A stretch of DNA of 64,000 bases from Prochilodus magdalenae (lineage: Eukaryota > Chordata > Actinopteri > Characiformes > Prochilodontidae), in NCBI GenBank assembly GCA_024036415.1, contig JAMWET010003612.1, forward strand, positions 62,001 to 126,000, given 5' to 3'. The notes under the pieces were generated by a model. It did not search any database. It was not told where the DNA came from and was given only the letters and a program-made list of their open reading frames with translations. Positions 23,285-33,553 of the stretch are shown one piece after another. The stretch's first letter is position 1, and each line of letters begins with the position of its first letter. Both the position numbers and the translations under genes were made by a program.

Positions 23285-23816
23285 CAGGGGTTGGACAATG
23301 AAACGGAAACACCTGGTTTTAGACCACGATCATTTATTAGTATGGTGTAGGGCCTCCTTTTGTGGCCAATACAGCGTCAGTTGGTCTTGGGAATGACATA
23401 TACAAGTCCTGCACAGTGGTCAGAGGGATTTTAAGCCATTCTTCTTGCAGGATAGTGGCCAGGTCACTACGTGATGCTGGTGGAGGTTCGTCCTTCTTGG
23501 TGGTATGCTGACATTACCCTGGATACCGTGGCTCTTGATGCATCACAAAGACTTGCTGTCTCGGTCACAGATGCGCCAGCAAGACGTGCACCAACAATTT
23601 GTCCTCTTTTGAACTCTGGTATGTCACCCATAATGTTGTGTGCATTGCAGTATTTTGAGCAGAACTGTGCTCTTACCTGCTAACTGAACCTTCACACTCT
23701 GCTCTTACTGGTGCAATGTGCAATTAATGAAGATTGGCCACCAGGCTGGTCCAATTTAGCCATGAGACCTCCCACACTAAAATGACAGGTCTTTCAGTTT
23801 CATTGTCTAACCCCTG
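23285..23816 (-). mobile_element. 532-bp Tc1-derived deletion element, copy A
   Basis: Both ends are the same inverted repeat, starting CAGGGGTTGGACAATGAAAC and continuing for about 30 bases. TA dinucleotides at 23283-23284 and 23817-23818 are the usual Tc1/mariner target duplication. Inside, on the minus strand, are the N-terminal helix-turn-helix of a Tc1 transposase (23631-23467) and then, out of frame, the C-terminal G-G-P-T-P-Y end. The catalytic middle is missing. Copies B (25258-25789) and C (56939-57470) have exactly the same length. Confidence 0.9.
23467..23631 (-). CDS. 54-residue Tc1-type helix-turn-helix ORF in copy A
   Basis: A short intact frame, ATG at 23631 to TAG at 23467, starting M-G-D-I-P-E-F-K-R-G-Q-I. 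The core, from the V-G-A-R stretch to S-R-A-T-V-S-R-V, is a paired-type helix-turn-helix as at the N terminus of Tc1 transposases. Compared with copy B, visible differences include Lys to Glu and Val to Ala in the middle of the helix region. There is no catalytic domain. Whether it is ever translated is unknown; it may simply be a remnant. Confidence 0.45.
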   Translation of the reverse strand: MGDIPEFKRGQIVGARLAGASVTETASLCDASRATVSRVMSAYHQEGRTSTSIT

Positions 23817-24110
23817 TAGGTTCATGTTATTGTCCCCTCTGTGTTAAGTTCAGCATGTTTCTTCTGTGTGCTCATCACAGCATCTCGCTGCAAACCAGCG
23901 AATAAGAGCAGAGCTCATCAGATTATTCATGAGCTCACCAAAAACAGGAAACAGCTTGTTTTATCATAGAGCCGAGTCATAGGGCTATAAAGCGCATGCA
24001 CAACCATATCTGGGCCATATCTTTTTTTAAAGGTGACCAAAGTCACATACTTTCTATAGACATATGAGAGCATCTACAGTTTAGAATGCTGGATAAATAA
24101 ATGCTTCTCT

Positions 24111-24590
24111 GGCACCTGTAATGCTAACTCTGTCACTGACCTTGACACAGTTGACACTTTAAATACTCAAGCCTTACACCTGTAAACAAGTAACAAATGC
24201 AAGCAATAAAAGTTGGTTGAACAAAAGATGGTTATACAGTTTTGAAAGGTTGTGTGTGTTGGGGCAGAAGGTTACGGGTTGGGGTGTCCCCACTACATAC
24301 AATGACACAATGCCCTCTATGGATATGACTATCATTAGGCTAAACTGAAGTTTCCTTAGCTGTTTTTTGCCTGGCCTTTCAGGTGTTGCAAGAGTTTTAT
24401 AAGAAGTCATTTCATTAGTATAAAACCACCACACTGTGTGGGTGTTCCTCAAAGGAAACCCATTATGCTTTTCTGGTTTTCTCTTTCCTTCAGTGTGTTA
24501 TGTGAGTTTTTGCATCTAAACAGTCTACAAAGTTATAAAGTCCAGAGTACACGCCAGAGGGAGAACCTGTCTCCCACAGAAACCACTTTT
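24111..24590. other. Intergenic, nothing recognised
   Basis: No supported feature between the two repeat blocks. Confidence 0.4.
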
Positions 24591-24850
24591 TTTAGCTGTC
24601 TTAAACAGCACATTGGAAATTCCAGCCTGTTTTCTGTTACAAGGTGATGCCATCTCGTTACACGATCTTTACTGCCTGCCCTCACATAGTGCACTGAAAC
24701 TACTGGAGGCTGTGTATGGCTACAACCAGTTAGGTAGTTGACCAAGTACGAAGTGGGCTTACTGACCGTGCAGAGCATGCTGGGTCCATCAGTGGGTGGG
24801 GCTTAAAGACACAGGATCTCCAACAGAGCGTTTTAGACAGAAGGTGTGAG
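24591..24850 (+). repeat. 'gttacaaggtgatg' dispersed repeat, copy 1
   Basis: Blocks 'gaaattccagcctgttttct', 'gttacaaggtgatgccatct' and 'ttactgcctgcc' recur at 37130-37400 and 63770-64000 in the same orientation. The right part, 'ggtggggcttaaagacacag', also resembles 45530-45575 ('ggtagggcttaaagacacag'). No coding content. Confidence 0.65.
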
Positions 24851-25084
24851 TACTGTATGAGAAAAATACTGTATTTTGGGAAAATCGAAGCAAGTAACTC
24901 TACTCTAGTGGACTCCAAAAATCTAACTATAAACACTGAAAATTAGTATAATAGGTCCTCTTAAACCTTTAAAAACTTTCCTCACCTTCGTACCTCACAT
25001 TTACAAAGCTGCCCCCTGCAAGTGAATCATTAAAAGGCCATGAAGGGAACCAAATGTGGTTCTTTTACTGAATGGCTTTACATT
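24851..25084. other. Intergenic, nothing recognised
   Basis: Short unassigned gap before the LINE tail. Confidence 0.4.
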
Positions 25085-25159
25085 TCTTTGCACGTCCTGT
25101 ACACATACTGTACTGTACTGTACTGTTTGCACACATTGTTTTTGTCTACACTATTTCTA

Positions 25160-25257
25160 TATATATATATGGGCTATATATATATATATATGGGCTCTAT
25201 ATATGTGTGGTATAATGACATATATATATATATATATAATGTGTGTGTATATATATA
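25160..25257. repeat. (TA)n-rich tract at the copy B insertion site
   Basis: Several (TA)n runs separated by 'gggct' and 'gtgtg' words. Further TA repeats continue to the right of copy B at 25790-25812. Confidence 0.9.
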
Positions 25258-25789
25258 CAGGGGTTGGACAATGAAACTGAAACACCTGTCATTTTAGTGT
25301 GGGAGGTTTCATGGCTAAATTGGACCAGCCTGGTGGCCAATCTTCATTAATTGCACATTGCACCAGTAAGAGCAGAGTGTGAAGGTTCAGTTAGCAGGTA
25401 AGAGCACAGTTCTGCTCAAAATACTGCAATGCACACAACATTATGGGTGACATACCAGAGTTCAAAAGAGGACAGATTGTTGGTGCACGTCTTGCTGGCG
25501 CATCTGTGACCAAGACAGCAAGTCTTTGTGATGTATCAAGAGCCACGGTATCCAGGGTAATGTCAGCATACCACCAAGAAGGACAAACCTCCACCAGCAT
25601 CACGTAGTGACCTGGCCACTATCCTGCAAGAAGAATGGCTTAAAATTCCTCTGACCACTGTGCAGGACTTGTATATGTCATTCCCAAGACCAACTGGCGC
25701 TGTATTGGCCACAAAAGGAGGCCCTACACCATACTAATAAATGATTGTGGTCTAAAACCAGGTGTTTCAGTTTCATTGTCCAACCCCTG
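25258..25789 (+). mobile_element. 532-bp Tc1-derived deletion element, copy B
   Basis: Same structure as copies A and C, with inverted ends starting CAGGGGTTGG and flanking TA at 25256-25257 and 25790-25791. It lies in the plus orientation. Counting by eye, it differs from copy C by roughly 15 substitutions and no length change. The N-terminal helix-turn-helix frame is at 25443-25607; the C-terminal Tc1 remnant ending G-G-P-T-P-Y follows in another frame to about 25735. Confidence 0.92.
25443..25607 (+). CDS. 54-residue Tc1-type helix-turn-helix ORF in copy B
   Basis: ATG at 25443 to TAG at 25605-25607, same length as in copies A and C. It starts MGDIPEFKRGQI and includes the D-V-S-R-A-T-V-S-R-V recognition-helix region. 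The frame ends just beyond the point where the catalytic domain has been lost. Confidence 0.45.
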   Translation: MGDIPEFKRGQIVGARLAGASVTKTASLCDVSRATVSRVMSAYHQEGQTSTSIT

Positions 25790-25925
25790 TATATATGTAT
25801 ATACATATATATACACATTCTTCAACTGCACTGGAGAAGGAGCCTGACCGTGTTTCGTTATACAGTACAACCCTGTATTGGTATAATGACAATAAAGTTG
25901 AACTGAATTGAATTGAATTGAATTT

Positions 25926-27435
25926 ACAGTCACCATTAATTTAGGAAGTGTATATTAGTACTCCAACTTTGTTGAGACACAGTTAAACCAGGAAAGCAAA
26001 TAAACATTTTATTTATTCTTTGAAGGTATTTTTGCATGCCAACCCATTCATATTATTTACACTGGCGCCCCAAGATCCTAGTTAGACCACTTGGCCTAAG
26101 CTGTGCCAAACAGTGCTCACCGCACTTATTAAACATGCCCAGCATGCTCAGCCTTCACACTTTATCATTTTCATCTCGAAAACTTGCAGACGCACAGAAG
26201 ATCCATTTTAACTTTGCAGACTCTTTGCAAGCTTGAAGTTCGCAGCTATATGTCATACCTGTGTCCCCTTAAAATGGATAGCTTTAGCAGAAGGGCAAAA
26301 CAAAGCTCCAGCACGGACTCTTCGGACCAGGCTGTTTACGTCTTCCGAAAGAAAGTTCAGTATTAAATGTGGATGACAACCACAATAAAGAACACAGAGG
26401 GTGAACTACATACATCAAACCCATGAGGAGATAAAAGAAGAGAAGAAGATGGTACAAGAGGAGAAACTAGAGTATGGAGGGGGAAACATGGCAATAAGGG
26501 ATGGAGGTGGGGGGGGCTAGTGCACTCTGAATGATTATAATTTAATGAGCGTTGTTTGGCTGAAGGGAGGTTTGAGCAATTCTTCATGGGATTTGAGAGA
26601 AAACTAGAGGGCCATGTGAGTATAGCCTATAAGACATCGTCCTTGTCTTCAAGGTATCTCCCTCCAAACTTAATTATAAAGCAGACTTTTCGATCACGAA
26701 GCCTCTCTAGCCAGAACCTTCTATCTGAAGGCAAGGGTGAAAATAGTGCCATTTAAATTCTCCCCTTACAGTGCAGTATGGCCTCTCGCTAATAACTAGA
26801 TACAGAAATGCTGCCTTCTAATTACTAAGCTACTTCATACTCAGCTACGCTCCGCTTCTCAAAGTTGAATGCAACCCTAGGCAACTGTGAGAAATCATGT
26901 TCTTCCTGCAAGCTCAGGTCCCAACGAGGGAATCCAAATGGAGTATAATGTGATATTTATGTTTCTTTTTATTTCTGGGTAATTGCATGCAAAGCCACGA
27001 CACTTGCAGGGCTGAATTGTACCCCTGGATTTTATTTAATCAGCACCGTTAGGCCTATTGAAACGACTGTATGTAAGCAGAATAACCATTACCTTAAAGT
27101 TCATTTAGAGGAGCGTTAATTAAAAGAACTGCACTTTTACATGGGGGTTTTATGTACTAAGCTTTGTAGACATGAGCTTTATTTGTCTATTTTCTAAGTT
27201 TTGGGCAACTCAAGTGCACCAAAAGCATTCTATATAGGACCAGTACAAGGTTCTATGGCTGGTAGCTGTAGAGGAACCCATTTTGGTGCTGGATAAAAAT
27301 ATTTTTCAAATGTAAACAACCACACATACACTCCTCATCAGAAAATAGCTTCACCCAGAGGGAACTGTGGGATTGCAGTGCAATTAGGAAGGAAGATAAA
27401 GGTTACCAGAAACAATAAATGATGCTAAATTTAGA
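25926..27435. other. Intergenic, nothing firmly recognised
   Basis: No exon or RNA gene recognised. A G-run lies at 26510-26516. A weak repeat-like phrase, 'accagtacaaggttctatgg', is near 27239. Confidence 0.4.
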
Positions 27436-27439
27436 CTAA

Positions 27440-28035
27440 CATTTATTGAACTACAGAAGTAGTGTCTCTCAGTATGGTGTCAGGCCGCCAGGTTAGCTAA
27501 TGTCAGACGTCTCAGCATGGAGTTCTAGAGGTTCCTAAAGGTGTCCTGTGATAATCCATCCCATGCAGCTTGAATATTCTCACACAGTTCCTGCAGATTT
27601 TGCAGTGGGGGTGGAGGTGGAGTGACACCAGGCCTTCTGGGACGTGTGGCATCCGCTGCCATTCTGGGTTGTTCCATGACAGTCTGGCACGACACCATTC
27701 TAGTCCTTGGTGACATTGACTTGGTGTAATGTCTGCCTGCATGTAGCCATCTACCAATGATACTGGCACTAACAGGATGAGGGCGTCACTGCTCACTGAA
27801 TATCCACAGTCATGGCTGTTGGGTCAATCTGCATGTGTTGGACAATTAGTTGGTTCTCTCACTGTGGTTTGTGTAGGTCTCCCAGATCCTTCATATCGCT
27901 GGTGCATGCCTTCTTTTATCCACTGCTGCTGCTGACGTGCTATGGTAGTATTGACACGACCTGTATGCCACACAGCATGGCGATAAGACCACCCTGCTTC
28001 CCGGAGCCCTGCAAATGGTGCTAAATTGGTCTTGA
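27440..28035 (-). mobile_element. Tc1-like transposon relic, longest copy of its family
   Basis: On the minus strand the text translates to Tc1-type transposase pieces. There is an N-terminal region with R-Y-E-G-S-G-R-P-T-Q-T-T-V-R-E (28040-27840 area). A middle region with W-C-R-A-R-L-S-W, N-N-P-E-W-Q-R follows (about 27700-27640). The C-terminal part, W-D-G-L-S-Q-D-T, is at about 27560-27540. These lie in different frames with stops between them, so the gene is dead. The right end, 'caccatactgagagacacta', is shared with 13.85 and 43.4 kb. Confidence 0.82.
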
Positions 28036-28129
28036 CTTGACATATGGTTATCGTGAATAAACACCCCATTTGAACCTCAAACCCGGTTGTCTCCTCCTTC
28101 AAATACAAATCCCACATTTACTTTAGAGG
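28036..28129. other. Short unassigned gap
   Basis: About 90 bases between the Tc1 relic and the next repeat. Confidence 0.4.
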
Positions 28130-29000
28130 ACGGTAAAATGGGCTGATTCCAAAATCCTGAACTGTTACATAACAATCCAGATCCATTCATATTTACAGTC
28201 CACAAAACTTACATCCAGCACAGAGCAACAGCAACAATAATAGAGGACTATGTGGAGAAAGCTATCGTTCTAGGCTGTAAGGGCAACGTTAGAACTTTCA
28301 TTCCCTTCCCATGGAACCAAACTCTTTTGCCAGCTTCTCAATCTAATATTCCATTGCACCTTAAATAGTACAGTACATACAGGTGACAGAAGTTTAACAC
28401 CATTTGTAACAGTACAGAAAACGGAAACTTCAGCTCCCACATCTTCCTGGAGAGCTTTAATTCAGAGTTGTTAGTGTGCTATGTACATTTTACTCCTGAC
28501 AGTTTCTCAAACCTCACGATATCAAGGCTTTGCGCAGCATTCAACACTAAAGAGACCAAGGAGAAAAGCAGCTCCACCTTTATTAACATCACACCCCCAG
28601 CAGCAGCCTTTAAGTAGCAGCCAGGCCGTGTGATTTGATTCATTGTTTGACAGTTAAGGTCAGATCATCTTAAATTAAGTGTCATAATGAGAAGCAATTT
28701 TACATAGTATAGTTTTTGAGACTGAAAGCTAGTACAGGTAATGCTAGCACAGTAACTAGCATAGCTAACTAACTAAAGAGCATAACATATTTACACAGCG
28801 GTATATTTTATTTTCCTGGCTATTTTAATTCAGTTTTTTCGGCACTGAAAACGAGCAAATCAGAGCAGAGCTTATCAGATTATTAATGAACTCATCAAAT
28901 CAAAGGGCCAAATCATGAATGTGTAAAACTGGATCAGGGCAGTTTTCACCCTGAACAAAGTCACATACATGAAAGCACAATTTAAAACCCTGAATACAAG
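28130..29000. repeat. Unnamed dispersed repeat, copy 2
   Basis: Collinear with 22235-24110 but without the 532-bp element and the CTCATATGAG repeat. The shared blocks listed for copy 1 appear in the same order. It therefore approximates an 'empty' version of the repeat. Confidence 0.65.
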
Positions 29001-29420
29001 TACTCTATGGCACGTTTTCATATACCAACCTTAAGGTCAGCAGCATAAGCAGAACAGCTTGGCCAATGGACATATAAAAATGAATTAGGACAGTTTTTGA
29101 ATATAAAACCACAGAAATGTAGGATAAGCTGTAGTCAAATGAATGACCGTGGGATATTTTAGCATAGTTAAGCAGCATATCTGAGAGTTTGAGAGAGTGT
29201 CAGACCCCTGCAGGAAAAACCATTTCTCATTTAGGCCATCTCCACCCCACTGGGTCTCTGCCACATCCGGAATAATTGCTTGTCAAAGCATTTTTTATTG
29301 TGGTCTGCTAATTGACATGAGCGGGGTCCAGGTGACAAAGCAATTAACGAGACGCCAGAAGGGGAAGTACGCTAGGAATTTATGCTAGAGATGAGCATGA
29401 ATACGAAAATTACAAGAGAA
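29001..29420. other. Intergenic; candidate conserved noncoding block at 29215-29395
   Basis: The sub-block holds several homeodomain-type words (TAATTG near 29275 and 29310, CAATTAA near 29340) in a non-repetitive, mixed-composition background downstream of nptx2. It is a candidate enhancer only. Confidence 0.3.
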
Positions 29421-32400
29421 AGCTTCGGAAAAGTACAAACCACATACTTAAAACGCTAAACTGCTCATAATCCGCAGGTTTTTTTTTTTCATTTCCACAT
29501 GGAGTCTTGCCAAACAGAGGATTTTGCACTGTTGGTAACGTTTTAATCCACAACAGGGGAGATGAGGAAAAATTGCTATTTATGTCCAGTCAAGGTTCCT
29601 ATAGTGCACTCTACAAACAGTGATTTGTAATAATGTAAAATCCATGAATTAAAAAAAATAATAAAAAACAACAACCAAAGTTTACTGCAATCCTCTCTTA
29701 CGCAACCTAAGCAGAGATCCATTGGACATCACAGAGAGATAAAACACGGCCTGATAGCGTCTGCAGTCCTGACAGCTGATCAAATATCCTTTTTATATGC
29801 ATGAGTGTTTGACAGGGAGCGAACCACATGCTACCATTGATTTCTCAGATTCATATTGAACGCTGTACGTGAGAATAGCCTTATGTTCAACATGAACATT
29901 TTCACACAGATAAAAAGCAGCAGTACGTTTTTACTCTTTTCAGAATCATTTATTGGGTGCAAAAAGATATTCGACCACACCTCCACATCGAACTGTACAT
30001 GGTGATCCATACGAGGAAAGAGACTGACAGCGTTATTCATTCCATCCATTTTCCTCTCTCTGTCCGTGTTGCACTTTACTCTCGGTAGACTAATTGGTTA
30101 TATTTAAAGATGGAGTCCTCAACAAACCAGGAAAGCACAATTGGTGCTCAGAAAAGGCCATTTAGTTGTTTTTTTTTGAGCAAAAATTCAAACAAATTGC
30201 TTTTTTAAGTCAGGACAGATAAAAATACACAAAACAATTACATAACTTTTTCCCCTGGAGGTACATATAGTGACAGTAGATCCTTTGAATTCACAGTCAA
30301 ATGGAAATGAATGCACATTCAGTATTCAGAAATATCAGTCATACCAGTGACATTGCTTGATCTCAATACGTTCTCATTCTTAACCCTTAGAAGTCGCAGG
30401 TTAAGGAGCCATATGTAAGATTTACAGGTTAAAACATTCCCAGCAACAGCTTTGACCGTATTAACGACATCTATGCTAACCTTCTAGCCTTGTATCACTT
30501 GTCTGGCGATAAAACTTTATACCTAAAGAAATGATTATGTGTTCATTGTAGTCATTAAAGGTCCGAGTTAGGTCATTTAAGGACAGGTAGACAACAAAAG
30601 GAAAAGTAAACATAGTAATGGCAAAAACTTTTGGAAAATTACCTTTACAATGACCATCATGCTAGAAAACTCACAACGCTACCTCTAGGAGTGAAGAGAG
30701 AGGAGGAGGGACTGTAAATTTCCTGGTGATATGTTAACCCCGGTTGTTTGGAGTATGGATTTGACAGATTGTTTCATCTTACAAATTGCTCCTCTAAAGC
30801 TGGCAAAATGCATGCTGTCATATACTGTAAATTATTTCTCTAATGTAATCATGGAAACAAGCAGGAAGGGTGAGATGTTTAGACCACATGTGTGTTCATA
30901 CCTAGGAGTTATTTAAGCAATTGAACCTCACAGTAAATAACATCACAGATACAATTTGGAACATGAGCCAAAAGCAGACTGCTGCAGATCATAACAGCCA
31001 CGATATTATTCTTAAGCTGAACATTTTATTGTTTTCAGACAGCAGTTCTGAGAACAAAGTGAAACACTGAAAGTCTGAACAGCAGTAGCCTGCATTGGGT
31101 TCAAAAATATCATAGTATAAGGTTTAGATGAGGTTTTCAGTACTTGCCAGATTAATCTAACCATCACATCATTTACAACAATCTGTGCATCATTTCACAG
31201 GCCATCTTGTTTACTGAATTTTATCCAGTTTATTTAGATGTTTCACCATCAAAGCTGCCAAAGATTGTAATTTGATGCAGGCCAGCTGCTGCACTCTTTT
31301 TCAGAATCTGAACAAATGCGCTGCAAGTCAAATATTATCCTGTAAGTTATCTAATTCATTTCCTGTTTTGGCATGTGCTTAAGTAAAAGCGTAACAGATA
31401 GTGGCACCTTATATAGAAGTGTTACTTAGCAAGCGACACTCAGCTGAAAAAAAAATCATAACAGGTACCACACTTCTCAATTACACTGTGTCAGAACTAG
31501 CAGTTGTATAATTTATTAGGACTTGAATTTGATACAATTTGGAGTTGTCTATACAGCCTTGTTGTTTTGGACATTACCACAGATGAAGTGCTGACTCAAA
31601 CCTGTCAATGGAGAAAGGCTGTCAGTGTAACCCTTTAGGTAACTTGCCATGCAGTGAAACATTCAATAATATTGAATAATATTCAATTACATGCTTGCTT
31701 GAATATGTCATAGTAGTGTGTAACTGGACTTCTAAGGGTTAACACACAGATGTAAACTTCACCCCAGTACAATTTCATTCTTAAAGGACACATACCAGCA
31801 AGTGGAACCAAGGGGAAACAACTTACTGCCTAAACAGTGGGTACTGTGTATTTGTGTACACTGCAAAAAACCTGTGAGACATCCATCTCCCTTTTTCCAC
31901 TCTACAGTCTACAATTGCTTAAACTCTTCTCTGTCCCACATATTTCACTCACTTAGACACAATGAGGCTGACAGGCATAGTGGTGTATTTGGGCATGAAA
32001 ATGTACAAAACAGCACTGAAAGCTTGGTATACATATAAAATCCCACCTAATGCGGCTATTGCACGGCTTCACGCAAACTTTACTGTACAAGTTCCATAAA
32101 TAACCTCAAATGATCAAGCGCTAATGGGTTCTGTACAAAAATAACACAACTCAGATTGCAGGAGGATAATGCATTCAACCTTGCTGTCGTCAAACGTGAA
32201 GGGAAAGCAAGCAGCGTCAGCGCCATCATTAGCACCCATCAATACGTCTTTCACATCCTTATTGAAGAAGCTTTTTGTTTTTTTTTTCAGTGCTTTGTGC
32301 TAGGGTCTCAACAGGTTCTTAAATAGAATCTCTGGTTATGTACATGCATCATTAAACAGATATTCTAAATGCACAATCCTCCAGTAGCCTACACATAGTT

Positions 32401-33325
32401 AATTTAATTAAAGTCAGGGTTATCTCACCCTGCTCTTGAACAAAACGCATTTACAAAAGTGTATCAAAAATTCAGCAGCGCCTGTCTACTTCTGTAATTC
32501 ATAAAGCTAGTACTTTACAAGACAAATGAGGATTAAACATTCTTTCAATGGTCTTCTAAGCCAAATGAGCTGGATCTCTTCAAGGCCTCCCTCCTCCGGG
32601 CTGCTTCCCGCTGACGTGGGCCCCTGTGAGTTGTAGGGCAGTCCTTGGCAGCTTTGCTGCTTTGCCTTTAACCTCACCAAGCTGCGTGGCAAATCTGCTA
32701 GAGATGGCAGCTGCTCTCTACTAATCCCCTGAACGTCGACACGCAAGCATGCACACACGCATAAACGTGCACACGCAGTCACCTTTGAGTGCGTAGACAG
32801 CTGCTTGAATAGACCTGTTCATTCGCCTTTGTTATAGACAGCCCAGTCTTTCTGCTCAAGCCCTATTTTTAGTCAGTTGAAGAATGTGGTTAAAATTAAA
32901 ACTTAACTGTAAACCTTCATGCAGTTTAGACTTCACACTCCAGTCCACTCTGTTCTTAAAGTTTTTAGAATGAACGCAGGGTTTTGAAGGACATGTGCAA
33001 CACAAAAGCATACCTAACATCAACAAGAGACCGAAGCTTGGGTAGGCTAGAGTATTCAAGTATTCTTGACCTTGAATGTGCAGACTGAGTTTTTTTTAAC
33101 ATTACATATCACGGTTACCTCAATCATTGACCTTGCTGACATTAAAACCTTAACAAAAACAGAAAGAGCAGAAAGAAGCAGATATCAGCCAGAGAGAATT
33201 CTTGTAAGCACAGTGAATACTGTTTCATCACATGACTCTGTTCCTCCATGACAGTCCAAAAGCAGCATGAAAAAGGTGCTGTACCTCAGAAAAATAATAA
33301 TGGATCCAAACAGGCAAGCTTGATC
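29421..33325 (-). other. nptx2: nptx2 downstream region and probable 3' UTR
   Basis: The sequence following the nptx2 stop contains few recognisable repeats for nearly 4 kb, unlike the rest of the window. That fits a long 3' UTR plus flanking DNA. Possible minus-strand AATAAA signals are the complements of TTTATT near 31027, 31226, 31507 and 29949. None can be chosen without transcript data. Confidence 0.4.
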
Positions 33326-33553
33326 TTATGAGTCAAAGAGACGGTCCTCACAAATCTCCAGGGCTGCTTTTGTGGCTCCCCCGAACACCTCTACATTGCC
33401 ATCTATCCAGGGCACAACGTTGCCCGGCATGTAGGCCGAGCAGTTCGCCATGCCTGAGATGTCTATAGGTCGCAAAACTCGATCCCACATGTTGAAGTGG
33501 CTCATTTCTCCAACGAAAGCTTGCGTAGCATCAAACCTCCCTCCAACAATGTC
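33326..33553 (-). CDS. nptx2: nptx2 exon 5 (residues 368-442 and stop)
   Basis: Begins D-I-V-G-G-R-F-D-A-T-Q-A-F after acceptor ttatcag, and ends C-E-D-R-L-F-D-S then TAA (33328-33326). Carries the F-N-M-W-D motif and the last domain cysteines. Confidence 0.96.
   Translation of the reverse strand, partial: DIVGGRFDATQAFVGEMSHFNMWDRVLRPIDISGMANCSAYMPGNVVPWIDGNVEVFGGATKAALEICEDRLFDS

Larger units (their letters stand above)
22235..24110. repeat. Unnamed dispersed repeat, copy 1, interrupted by the 532-bp element
   Basis: Shares long, diverged, collinear text with 28130-29000: 'gattccaaaatcct', 'ctgttacataaca', 'ggctcccacatcttc', 'agcagctccacctttatta' (here 'agcagttccacctttatta'), and finally 'gagcagagctcatcagatta'. 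Between the last two blocks it carries the Tc1-derived element 23285-23816 and a 'ctcatatgag' repeat, both absent from copy 2. No reading frame or named family recognised. Confidence 0.65.
25085..25925 (+). mobile_element. LINE 3' tail with (GAATT)n end, split by copy B
   Basis: The left piece has 'tactgtactgtactg' and 'tttgcacacattgtt'. The right piece has 'ggagcctgaccgtgtttcg', 'gacaataaagttgaactg' and a terminal (GAATT)n run (about 25898-25923). From memory this is the 3' end of a common fish non-LTR retrotransposon. A TA-rich tract (25160-25257) and element copy B sit inside it. Confidence 0.6.

Noticed and set aside
25040..25297. Frames rich in Ile and Tyr near the TA tracts
   Set aside because: Translations of TA microsatellites, not proteins.
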